64,000 nucleotides of DNA from Candidatus Nitrotoga arctica (GTDB taxonomy: Bacteria > Pseudomonadota > Gammaproteobacteria > Burkholderiales > Gallionellaceae), in assembly GCF_918378365.1 (NCBI RefSeq), contig NZ_OU912926.1:2728001-2792000 (forward strand), given 5' to 3'. This document shows, one piece after another, positions 1-8,009 of the stretch. How positions within the stretch are numbered: the stretch's first letter is position 1; every line of letters begins with the position of its first letter. A program made the position numbers and the translations under genes. Under the pieces are notes generated by a model, which did not search any database, had not been told where the DNA came from, and saw only the letters and a program-made list of their open reading frames with translations.

Positions 1-346
1 CGACATTGCCAATTTCATCGGTAGCTATCTCAGCGACCCTAAACCGCATATATTTTTTGATCCGCCTATGAAGCCACTTAGCCGTGCTCGCTTCGAACAG
101 GCGATACAAACCTGCGGCATAGCGATGGCCCTGAAAACCCAAATGTTGTGTCATAACGGCGTGGTGTTCATTAATGGCATAGCACACACCGTCAGTAAAT
201 ATGCTTATCGAGAATTACGTTCTCTCGCCGATGCGCGCCAGCTCGATTCCACTGAGGGTCTATCGCGGGAAGCATTTGAATTGCTTTATCTATGGTACAC
301 AGATGGATATATTGTACCTATTGTTAAGCAAGCAATAAGTAAATAA
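1..346 (+). CDS. roxA: Ribosomal oxygenase (cupin/JmjC-like), 3' end
   Basis: The reading frame is open from base 2, so this is the C-terminal part of a gene that begins before the window. The visible 114 or so residues include a stretch like 'DPKPHIFFDPP' followed by a small winged-helix-like tail with 'VFINGIAHTV'. This matches the C-terminal region of RoxA/YcfD-type 2-oxoglutarate oxygenases, which hydroxylate an arginine of ribosomal protein L16. The catalytic cupin part is outside the window, so the function rests on the tail alone. An internal ATG at 68 is not the true start. Confidence 0.6.
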   Translation, partial: DIANFIGSYLSDPKPHIFFDPPMKPLSRARFEQAIQTCGIAMALKTQMLCHNGVVFINGIAHTVSKYAYRELRSLADARQLDSTEGLSREAFELLYLWYTDGYIVPIVKQAISK

Positions 347-674
347 GCTTATTTTTAGAATGAATCGAATAAAAGGCATCAATTTTGATTGTATATCCTA
401 AATATCTTACGTCACCTCTGCCAACGGTCTATAAATTAGGTTTCATATCCCTCAAGCCTCGCTTCGATAAAATGCGGATGATGGTTTCTATCCAGAGTTC
501 AGCCACTGTCTTGGATTTGAAAAAATCACGATAAGTATCATTATTTGCTAGAATTATTGTATATATTGGTATAGAATGTTGCGTCTTCGCTGTAATTTAC
601 TGTAATTTAGCGTTGTAGCGGACTGAAATTCCCCGGTTTTGTATGTAAATTTAATTATTGTGAAGGAAAAGTAA
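347..674. other. Intergenic region without a gene
   Basis: This AT-rich stretch separates the ribosomal oxygenase from the next lipoprotein gene. I see no plausible coding frame. It presumably carries the promoter of the downstream lipoprotein gene, but no clear -35/-10 pair can be assigned. Confidence 0.5.
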
Positions 675-953
675 ATGAAACGTTTTGCTCTAGTTGCTGC
701 CCTGTTGGCATTGTCCTTGACTGCTTGTGGCGAAAAGCCTAAGGCACCTGCAGTGGAAACTCCAGTTATTGTATCACCAGTTGTTGTAACACCTGCACCT
801 GCTGTTGATGCTGCTGCTACTGCCGCTGGTAGTGCTGCAGAAGCCGCTGGTAGTGCTGCGGATGCCGCTGGTGCTGCTGCTACTGCGGCTGGTACTGCTG
901 CTGATGCCGCTCATGGTGCTGCTGACGCTGCTAAGGATGCAATGAAGAAGTAA
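675..953 (+). CDS. Small alanine-rich lipoprotein
   Basis: The 92-residue product has a type II signal peptide with lipobox LTAC (Cys at about residue 18), so it is probably anchored to a membrane facing the periplasm. After a Pro/Val-rich linker the second half is made of degenerate repeats of the type AAGxAADAAG, which would form an amphipathic or coiled helix, and it ends in KDAMKK. A GAAGGA ribosome binding site precedes the ATG. The composition resembles small stress-related or entericidin-like lipoproteins, but no family can be named. The gene stands alone and a strong terminator follows it. Confidence 0.75.
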   Translation: MKRFALVAALLALSLTACGEKPKAPAVETPVIVSPVVVTPAPAVDAAATAAGSAAEAAGSAADAAGAAATAAGTAADAAHGAADAAKDAMKK

Positions 954-978
954 TTTCTCTTCTTGCACATTGCACACT

Positions 979-1007
979 AAAAAGCCGATGTAAAGTCGGC
1001 TTTTTTA
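979..1007 (+). terminator. Rho-independent terminator
   Basis: AAAAGCCGA and TCGGCTTTTT form a stem with a short loop and a T-run. It lies between convergent genes (lipoprotein on plus, MBL hydrolase on minus) and the flanking A and T runs would let it work in both directions. Confidence 0.85.
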
Positions 1008-1023
1008 TTTTCATATCTTACCT

Positions 1024-1794
1024 CTAAACAATTTCTCGCCAGGCAAGCCCTTCGTCTTGTCCAGCCACCGCAACCCATTCTGGGTTGCAATTGAGTGCTG
1101 TACTTAACGCATATACCGCCAGTTCAGGCGTGTTATTTTTACGGCTTAAATGTGCAGCCACAATATGCTGCAAACGGCTATAGTCCAACCGAGCCAGCAG
1201 TGCTGCCGCGTCCGCATTATTCAGATGTCCGAATCGTCCACCGACACGTTGTTTGAGACTTAGTGGGTAATTACTGTTGGCCAACAGTGCAGCATCATGA
1301 TTGCATTCCAGCACCAACGCATCACAGCCGCTAAGCGTCACTTCGATATGAGGAGTGGAACAACCAATATCGGTCAATACCCCTAACCGTTTTGCACCAT
1401 CGCTGAACATATACTGTACTGGCTCAGCCGCATCATGTGGCACAGGAAAAGGCTGCACCAACAACCCATCAATAGCGAAGGGACGATGAGAGTCAATTTT
1501 TGTCAGCTTGGGTATATTGCTGAGAAATTTGAATTGCGCGCGAAATGTGCCGTGCGTTAGCCATATCGGAATCGAATACTTACGTGCTAGCCGCGCTACT
1601 CCTGCAATGTGGTCGCCATGTTCATGCGTCACCACAATGCCGTTAAGACAACCAGGAGCCAAGCCAAGACGCGCCAGACGCATACAGGTGTCAGTTAGAG
1701 TAAAGCCGCAGTCCATTAATACAAAGGTTTTGCCAGCTTGCACTACCAATGCATTACCTTCGCTGCCGCTACCAAGTGAAGCGAAGCGCATCAA
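1024..1794 (-). CDS. MBL-fold metallo-hydrolase (YycJ/WalJ-like)
   Basis: The 256-residue protein starts with a typical beta-lactamase-fold strand (RFASLGSGSEGNALVV) and carries the metal motif THEHGDH at about residues 56-62. Later His and Asp residues (PHDAAEP, LECNHD, AAHLSRKN) fit the remaining metal ligands. Family members are predicted phosphodiesterases or nucleases. It is the last gene of the dapA-bamC-MBL group, an arrangement common in betaproteobacteria, and lies 13 bases after bamC. Two ATG codons are adjacent at the start, so the first residue is uncertain by one. The exact substrate is unknown. Confidence 0.85.
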   Translation of the reverse strand: MMRFASLGSGSEGNALVVQAGKTFVLMDCGFTLTDTCMRLARLGLAPGCLNGIVVTHEHGDHIAGVARLARKYSIPIWLTHGTFRAQFKFLSNIPKLTKIDSHRPFAIDGLLVQPFPVPHDAAEPVQYMFSDGAKRLGVLTDIGCSTPHIEVTLSGCDALVLECNHDAALLANSNYPLSLKQRVGGRFGHLNNADAAALLARLDYSRLQHIVAAHLSRKNNTPELAVYALSTALNCNPEWVAVAGQDEGLAWREIV

Positions 1795-1807
1795 TTAAGC
1801 TCGAACG

Positions 1808-2938
1808 CTACTTGGTCAACTGTTTGTACAATAGATCCATAATACGCTGCGTGGCTTGATCCTTACCACCACCTTGGTTGAGAACACTGACTTCACAACC
1901 AGCGTTATTCTCACGCACGGTCACCTGATAGCGTGCAGTTCCTTCGACCGAATTTTTAGTAGATTTTCGGTCGCTATCATTGCGCCAGAACATCAAATTA
2001 TTGACCCAACTTTTCTTCGCTATATCCTTGCTCGCACTCACAAAGTATATGCCGCTGACTCTATCCTTGTCCTGCACCTCGATGCCCGCCTGATCTAACG
2101 CCAGTCCTATCTTGCGCCAACTTTTGTCAAATGGCTCGTTCAATATAATGATTTTGTTGCCGTTTATTTCTTGTAGCTTCGGCATGACGGCCTCTTGCGA
2201 CTTAGGTATTTGCCCTGCCTGAACCTGGCCTTCCGTGCTACCGCCTAACTTGATCATCAATAACTGCAACATGTTGGCTTCCAGCTCAGGATCATTCGGA
2301 CGAGGCCTCCATTTATAGCCGTTCTTATCCACATCCAACGCTTCTTCCATGCCGCTATGGCTAATATAAATTTCCGAACTGCTGCCATCCTTGCTACGCT
2401 CCAAGCGGGTACGATACATGTCCTGCACGCCAGATGAATGAAGTTTGTCGAATACCTTGCCAAGTATTTTACCTAAGCCACTTTGCTGAATTTTGGCGCG
2501 CCTCTCCGTCCAGTCTGTTTCGATGAGACCAGCCGCAGGATTGTCGGATTTGATGATAAAACCTTGTTCCTGCCAGAATTCTTTAACCAGCGGCCACACC
2601 TTCTCTACTTTTTCCCCCACGACTAGCCAACGCTGCGTGCCATTACGTTCTAAATGCACATTCTTCACTTCCGGCAAAACAGTGGTGTCAACACCAACTT
2701 GCGCCACTTGGCCTCCCTTAGCAAAATCAGAAAAATTTGTCACAATCTCGCCATCACTGCCCGGTATCGTATGTTGATTTCTAATTGCAGGAGTAGTCAG
2801 GTCAGGTGGAACTTCTAGCGCCGGGATCTTGATTGCGGCAGATTTATAATCAACACGCTTGTTTTCAATGCCAATGGCACTGCACCCGGCCAAAATCAAT
2901 AATGAAAAAAATAATACGGTTAAATATAGTGTTCTCAT
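1808..2938 (-). CDS. bamC: Outer membrane assembly lipoprotein BamC
   Basis: The 376-residue protein has a lipoprotein signal with lipobox LAGC (Cys at about 19). An unstructured segment with 'ALEVPPDLT' follows, which is the BamC N-terminal signature that contacts BamD. Two helix-grip domains come next, at about residues 100-230 and 265-375. BamC is an accessory subunit of the BAM complex, which inserts beta-barrel proteins in the outer membrane. Its place directly downstream of dapA is the usual location of bamC (nlpB). Confidence 0.9.
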   Translation of the reverse strand: MRTLYLTVLFFSLLILAGCSAIGIENKRVDYKSAAIKIPALEVPPDLTTPAIRNQHTIPGSDGEIVTNFSDFAKGGQVAQVGVDTTVLPEVKNVHLERNGTQRWLVVGEKVEKVWPLVKEFWQEQGFIIKSDNPAAGLIETDWTERRAKIQQSGLGKILGKVFDKLHSSGVQDMYRTRLERSKDGSSSEIYISHSGMEEALDVDKNGYKWRPRPNDPELEANMLQLLMIKLGGSTEGQVQAGQIPKSQEAVMPKLQEINGNKIIILNEPFDKSWRKIGLALDQAGIEVQDKDRVSGIYFVSASKDIAKKSWVNNLMFWRNDSDRKSTKNSVEGTARYQVTVRENNAGCEVSVLNQGGGKDQATQRIMDLLYKQLTK

Positions 2939-3106
2939 GCCATCCCTGAAATTTTTTATTACCGTAAGTTTAATTATTTGAACATTGCATGATTAATAAA
3001 TGCAATGACATTTCGGATACGCAGTAGCAAACGGAATCCGCGTTCCGCCATTTCTCCCACCATAGCGAGGAAATTGTACTGGTAATTGGTCTGAATTAAA
3101 CTAAAA

Positions 3107-3985
3107 CTAATTGATCGCTCCTGCCTGGCGCATCGCATCCTCAACTAGATCTTGGGAGACTAAAGACAGTGGTGTAAGCGGCAGGCGCAGTACATTTTTC
3201 ATTTTTCCCATAGACGACACAGCCCATTTTACCGGTATAGGGTTGGCCTCAATAAACAAGTAGCGGTGCAACCCAAGCAAGCGGAAATTGATCTCGCGCG
3301 CCTTGACCACTTCACCGTTCAAGGCTGCTAAGCACATCTCATGCATTAACTTGGGTGCCACGTTGGCGGTAACAGAAATCGTGCCATGTGCGCCCAGCAG
3401 TATCAATGCCAACGCACTCGCATCATCACCACTGTAGATCGCGAAATCTTTGGGCGCCCGCTGTAATAGATCACTTCCACGCTCGATATCCCCACTTGCA
3501 TCCTTAATGCCAACGATATTAGGAATCTGTGCCAAGCGCAGCACAATATCATTATGTATGCCCACACAAGTGCGTCCCGGCACGTTATAGAGGATATGCG
3601 GCATATCCACAGCCTCGGCAATAGCTTTGAAGTGCAAGTACAAACCTTCCTGTGTTGGCTTATTGTAATACGGCACCACTGTCAGCGAAGCATCTGCGCC
3701 TGCCTTTTTTGAGAAAGCTGCCAATTCGATAGCTTCTTTCGTTGAATTAGCGCCTGTTCCTGCAATCACTGGAATGCGCCCGGCCACGTGCTCCACTGCC
3801 ACCTGAATCAACGACTCATGTTCAGTTAAATCCACCGTAGGCGATTCGCCTGTAGTGCCAACCACTACGATACCATCCGTGCCCTGCATAATATGAAAAT
3901 CAATTAGTGCGCGGAACGCAGCTAAATCCAGACCGCCGTCTTCTTGCATTGGGGTCACGATTGCAACAATACTGCCCTTAATCAT
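3107..3985 (-). CDS. dapA: 4-hydroxy-tetrahydrodipicolinate synthase
   Basis: The 292-residue enzyme condenses pyruvate with aspartate semialdehyde in the lysine/diaminopimelate pathway. It starts [13 protein letters not shown] and shows the TTGESPT motif, the catalytic Tyr in ILYNVPGRT, and the Schiff-base Lys in [10 protein letters not shown]. Length and motifs are standard. It is followed by bamC on the same strand with a 168-base gap. Confidence 0.97.
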   Translation of the reverse strand: MIKGSIVAIVTPMQEDGGLDLAAFRALIDFHIMQGTDGIVVVGTTGESPTVDLTEHESLIQVAVEHVAGRIPVIAGTGANSTKEAIELAAFSKKAGADASLTVVPYYNKPTQEGLYLHFKAIAEAVDMPHILYNVPGRTCVGIHNDIVLRLAQIPNIVGIKDASGDIERGSDLLQRAPKDFAIYSGDDASALALILLGAHGTISVTANVAPKLMHEMCLAALNGEVVKAREINFRLLGLHRYLFIEANPIPVKWAVSSMGKMKNVLRLPLTPLSLVSQDLVEDAMRQAGAIN

Positions 3986-4033
3986 AGTGTTGGCAATGCT
4001 AAAATTGAATCGATCATTTAGGCCATTTATGTC

Positions 4034-4489
4034 TTAGTGAACGCCGAACAATTCAACATCAAAAATCAATGCTGCATTTGGCGGAATAGCACTTCCTGCC
4101 CCTCGTGCGCCATAACCCAAGTCAGCCGGAATAATGAGCGTGCGTTGACCGCCGACTTTCATACCAGCGACTCCTTGATCCCAGCCTTTAATTACGCGCC
4201 CTTCACCTAATGGAAAAGAAAAATGTGCACCACGATCGCGGGAACTATCAAATTTTGTACCTTTATTATTTGGCATGGTTGCATTATAAAGCCAGCCCGT
4301 GTAGTGCACGTCGACCGTTTTACCTGCTACGGCTTCTTTACCATCGCCAATTTTCTGATCTATTTTAATGAGTTTTGTAACAACAGTCGTTACATTATCG
4401 GCGGCAGAAAATGCATTCTGGGTCGGCAACATCATAGGTATAAGAAGCATGCCAGAAAATAATAATTTTTTAATTTTATACACAATCAA
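4034..4489 (-). CDS. FKBP-type peptidyl-prolyl isomerase, exported
   Basis: The 151-residue protein has an N-terminal signal peptide (about residues 1-29, ending in NAFSA) and one FKBP domain. Conserved elements include VDVHYTGWL, FDSSRDRG, FPLGEGRVIKGWDQGVAGMKVG, LGYGARG and IPPNAALIFDVEL. It should catalyse proline isomerisation of periplasmic proteins. It lies just upstream of dapA on the same strand (48 bases), so it may share the transcript. Confidence 0.92.
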   Translation of the reverse strand: MIVYKIKKLLFSGMLLIPMMLPTQNAFSAADNVTTVVTKLIKIDQKIGDGKEAVAGKTVDVHYTGWLYNATMPNNKGTKFDSSRDRGAHFSFPLGEGRVIKGWDQGVAGMKVGGQRTLIIPADLGYGARGAGSAIPPNAALIFDVELFGVH

Positions 4490-5153
4490 ACCTCCGTAAA
4501 AAGTTAAGCATCCAATAGTATCATTTTAGGAAACATCTAGCAGCCTATCGAAATTACATCCATTTAAAAATAAAAAAATCAACCATCACCACTATGAAAT
4601 AATATAACTAAATATTAATAAATAGTGAGTTGAATATCATTTCATGGCCGTCGAGCGAATATGCATCCATAACGCCAGCACAATACATTCTGCCGCCACA
4701 GATTGTTCAAACCCCACCAGCGCGCCTGATAGCTATACAAGCTTCACTGGCAAATGAATTTGTTCTTCAAATAGATCAAGCAGCATTTGCGTATCAAAAA
4801 GTTCTACGGCAATTTTAAGGTCTGTCTTGACGTTTAACCATTTCGAAAATCAGATAGCTCTCTCAAAACCAGACAATACTTAAGCTTAGTGGGATTCGTC
4901 GTAACTCATAGCAGTACCCTAAAGTATTTCTGCAACTTGTCGTAAAGTAAAATGTAAACATGTATTGGATTAGAAAGGTGAATTTTTAAATTACAAAATA
5001 TTTTTCGTCATCCAACATATTGCTATCTTGATTTATTAACACTTTTGGAAGTGCAATGCAATTTAAGACTGTAATGAAAATTATTTATATTCGTAATAAT
5101 TCGTTATTGTTATTATTTAAACCACTTAATATATAAAGTTTCAATCATCACTT
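4490..5153. other. AT-rich intergenic region upstream of pilM
   Basis: This 660-base stretch lies between divergent genes (FKBP isomerase on minus, pilM on plus). Related genomes often carry a divergent penicillin-binding protein gene here; none is present. A 62-codon frame at 4630-4818 has no recognisable features and no good ribosome binding site. The promoters of both flanking genes must be here, but I cannot place them with confidence. Confidence 0.5.
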
Positions 5154-6254
5154 ATGATCAAAGGCAAATTAAATATTCCATTAGATTTCTTGTATACCAA
5201 GAGACCGCCTTTAGTCGGGGTCGATATTTGCTCGTCTTCAATCAAAATTGTGGAGCTAAGCGAATTAGCGAAAAAAAACGGCTATGTGATTGAGCATTAT
5301 GCAATAGAACCATTGCCCCAAAACGCTGTAAGCGATGGCAACGTCAATGATCTGGAGGCAGTTTCGGAATGTCTGCGACGCGCTTGGAAACGAATGGGGA
5401 CTCGCATTAAAAATATTAGCCTTGCACTTCCCGCTGCTGCCGTGATTAGCAAAAAAATTTTGCTGCCTAGTGGATTGAATGAGGAAGATATGGAGTATCA
5501 GGTGGAGGCAGAAGCAAATCAGTACATACCATTTGCTATTGACGAGGTTAACCTGGATTTTCAGGTCATAGGCCCAGCACCTGGCAATACTGCAGAAATC
5601 GAAATACTGTTGGCTGCCTCGCGTAATGCTAACGTTGAAGACCGCGTTGCTGTCGCACAAGTGGCCGGACTCAAGGTGATGGTGATGGATGTAGAGCATT
5701 ACGCCGCTGAAATGGCATTTGATCAGGTCCGTTTGCAATTGCCGGGGGGCGCCACTGATCAATGCGTAGCGTTGGTAGATATAGGTGCAAACGTCATGAA
5801 TGTAAACATAATGCGCAACGGGCAATCGGTGTACATGCGCGACCAACAAATGGGTGGTGATCAATTAACACAATATATCCAGAATGCGTTCGGCTTGTCC
5901 GCTGAGGAGGCAGAAGCAGGCAAACTTAATGGCGGATTGCCGGAAAATTACGAAAGCGACGTGCTGGCACCATTCCGCGAAAGCGTGGCGGGCGAAGTGT
6001 TTCGTGCCATTCAGCTTTTCTATACCTCAACCCAGTTCAACGAAGTAAGCTACATTGTTTTAGCTGGTGGCTGCGCAGCACTTTCTAATTTGGATGATGC
6101 TGTAGCAACACGTACACAGGTGAAAACACTGGTGGCGAATCCATTTGCTCACATGAGCTTATCCGGGCGCATTAATCAGCGCCAATTACAGATTGATGCG
6201 CCAGCGCTAATGATTGCCTGTGGTCTTGCGATGAGGAGGTTTGATCCTTCATGA
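5154..6254 (+). CDS. pilM: Type IV pilus assembly protein PilM
   Basis: The 366-residue protein is an actin-like cytoplasmic ATP-binding protein. The N-terminus carries the phosphate-1 motif (VGVDICSSSIKIVEL) and a later part the phosphate-2 motif (ALVDIGANVMNVNIMR). The family binds the N-terminal peptide of PilN and links the inner-membrane alignment complex to the pilus motor. It is the first gene of pilMNOPQ. The four-base overlap with pilN implies translational coupling. No clear Shine-Dalgarno sequence precedes the ATG. Confidence 0.96.
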   Translation: MIKGKLNIPLDFLYTKRPPLVGVDICSSSIKIVELSELAKKNGYVIEHYAIEPLPQNAVSDGNVNDLEAVSECLRRAWKRMGTRIKNISLALPAAAVISKKILLPSGLNEEDMEYQVEAEANQYIPFAIDEVNLDFQVIGPAPGNTAEIEILLAASRNANVEDRVAVAQVAGLKVMVMDVEHYAAEMAFDQVRLQLPGGATDQCVALVDIGANVMNVNIMRNGQSVYMRDQQMGGDQLTQYIQNAFGLSAEEAEAGKLNGGLPENYESDVLAPFRESVAGEVFRAIQLFYTSTQFNEVSYIVLAGGCAALSNLDDAVATRTQVKTLVANPFAHMSLSGRINQRQLQIDAPALMIACGLAMRRFDPS

Positions 6255-6847
6255 TACGCATTAATTTATTACCGCATCGTGCTGAGAAGCGCAAAGCGCG
6301 GCAGATTCAGTTCTACGCGTTCAGCGCCATCACGTTAGTGTTGGCAACAATGCTTGTTGGTTTTGTACATATTGTCATTAACACGCAAATTGAATATCAG
6401 GAACGCCGCAACCGATATCTGACAGATCAAATTGCCCTGCTAGACAAGCAGATCTCTGAAATAAAGCATCTAAAGATGGAGATTGCAGCACTGATGGAGC
6501 GGAAAACCGTGGTTGAAAAACTGCAAAGTACCCGCTCAGATGTGGTGCATCTACTGGATCAGATGTTAAATATTTTGCCAGAAAGCGTGTATTTAAAATC
6601 AATTAAACAGATTGGCAACAAAGTTGACCTGGTTGGCTTTACTCAGTCGAATGCGCGGGTATCCACTCTGATGCGCTCTATTGATAGTTCTCAATGGCTA
6701 GAATCGCCGACACTGGTTCAAATTTCTGCAACAACCGCGAATGCGAATGGGCCACGCTTGAATGAATTTACTCTGAATTTCAATTTGACCACTCAGGTAC
6801 CAACAACCCCCGTTTCTCCGGTTAAGCCAGCTGGCACGAAAGGTTAG
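6251..6847 (+). CDS. pilN: Type IV pilus assembly protein PilN
   Basis: The 198-residue protein begins with the conserved INLLPHRAEKR segment that docks into PilM. A single membrane helix follows (about residues 22-45), then a periplasmic coiled coil and a ferredoxin-like domain. It pairs with PilO in the inner-membrane alignment subcomplex. The start overlaps the end of pilM, and pilO follows after 8 bases. Confidence 0.95.
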   Translation: MIRINLLPHRAEKRKARQIQFYAFSAITLVLATMLVGFVHIVINTQIEYQERRNRYLTDQIALLDKQISEIKHLKMEIAALMERKTVVEKLQSTRSDVVHLLDQMLNILPESVYLKSIKQIGNKVDLVGFTQSNARVSTLMRSIDSSQWLESPTLVQISATTANANGPRLNEFTLNFNLTTQVPTTPVSPVKPAGTKG

Positions 6848-6855
6848 GTAAGATC

Positions 6856-7482
6856 ATGAGACTGCTAGAAGATCTAAAGAATATTAACCCCAAAGACCCG
6901 GGCGGCTGGCCTTTGTTGGTGAAATTCAGCGCATTTGTGGCAATATTCGTGACCGTTTTACTTTTAGGTGCTGTATTTGACTGGAGGGATCGTTGGGAAG
7001 CGCTGAGCAATGCCAAACAAATTGAGACTACATTAAAAACAGATTTCAAGACCAAAAAGGCAATAGCCATCAATCTGGATGTTATCAATAAAAAACTTAC
7101 GGAAGCCAGGCAATCGTTTGATGCGTTGCTGAAACAATTGCCGAGCAAGTCAGAAATGGACGCGTTGCTGACTGATATTAATCAGGCTGGCCTGGGTCAC
7201 GGTCTCCAATTTGAATTGTTTAGACCCGGCGCCGAGATTATTACCGGCGTGTTTGCTGAGCAGGCAATTACCATTAAAGTAACGGGCAATTATGATGACA
7301 TTGGTAAGTTTGCTAGCGATATTGCCCAATTGCCGCGCATCGTATCGTTAAGCGAAATTAGCATTAATCCAACGGGAGGACACCTGACTATGGATACGAT
7401 AGCTAAAACATATCGCTATTTAGACGATGAAGAATTAACTGTTCAAAAACAATCGTCTAAAACCGCTGGAGCACACAAATGA
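6856..7482 (+). CDS. pilO: Type IV pilus assembly protein PilO
   Basis: The 208-residue protein has a short cytoplasmic start with 'INPKDPGGWP', one membrane helix (about residues 22-43), a coiled coil and a periplasmic domain. It forms heterodimers with PilN that connect PilM to PilP and the secretin. It overlaps pilP by four bases. Confidence 0.95.
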   Translation: MRLLEDLKNINPKDPGGWPLLVKFSAFVAIFVTVLLLGAVFDWRDRWEALSNAKQIETTLKTDFKTKKAIAINLDVINKKLTEARQSFDALLKQLPSKSEMDALLTDINQAGLGHGLQFELFRPGAEIITGVFAEQAITIKVTGNYDDIGKFASDIAQLPRIVSLSEISINPTGGHLTMDTIAKTYRYLDDEELTVQKQSSKTAGAHK

Positions 7483-7991
7483 GACCCGCTTATTTGCTGC
7501 TATTCACATCTTTATTGTTGTCTGCCTGTGCTGACGAGGAGTTTCAGGACTTGCGCAATTTCGTCAAAGACACTGGAAGTGGAATGCGTGGCAAGGTGGA
7601 TCCACCCCCCGAGATTAAGCCTTATGAGCCATTTGTTTATGATAACTCTACAGCTTTGCCCGATCCATTCAAACCACGCAAGCCCGAAGTGAAAAGTGGC
7701 GATCTCCCTGGCCTCAATCAGCCGGATATGAAACGACGTCGAGAAACACTGGAAGAATCCCCATTAGAAAGTTTAAAGATGGTTGGTTTCCTTTATAAGA
7801 CTAAAGTTGGTCATGCCATCGTACGCTCGTCGGATGGCAAGCTGCATCGAGTCAAGACAGGCAATTACCTGGGATCAAATTTTGGTCAAATTATTTCAGT
7901 CACAGAAACCGAAGTGAAAATCAAGGAAATCGTGCAAGATAGTGCGGGAGACTGGACGGAACGTATAAGTAGTTTGCCATTGATGGAATGA
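7479..7991 (+). CDS. pilP: Type IV pilus assembly lipoprotein PilP
   Basis: The 170-residue protein has a lipobox LSAC (Cys at about 17). A disordered Pro-rich segment with 'DPFKPRK' follows, then a C-terminal beta-sandwich HR domain (ESLKMVGFLYK, HRVKTGNYLG). It bridges PilN/PilO to the secretin PilQ in the periplasm. Confidence 0.94.
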   Translation: MRPAYLLLFTSLLLSACADEEFQDLRNFVKDTGSGMRGKVDPPPEIKPYEPFVYDNSTALPDPFKPRKPEVKSGDLPGLNQPDMKRRRETLEESPLESLKMVGFLYKTKVGHAIVRSSDGKLHRVKTGNYLGSNFGQIISVTETEVKIKEIVQDSAGDWTERISSLPLME

Positions 7992-8009
7992 ATGATTAGG
8001 GAGTGAAAC

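Noticed and set aside
4630..4818. 62-codon frame upstream of pilM
   Set aside because: There is no ribosome binding site, no conserved pattern, and the composition is that of AT-rich intergenic DNA.
5265..5864. 199-codon minus-strand frame
   Set aside because: It lies fully antisense to pilM and has no ribosome binding site or family motif.
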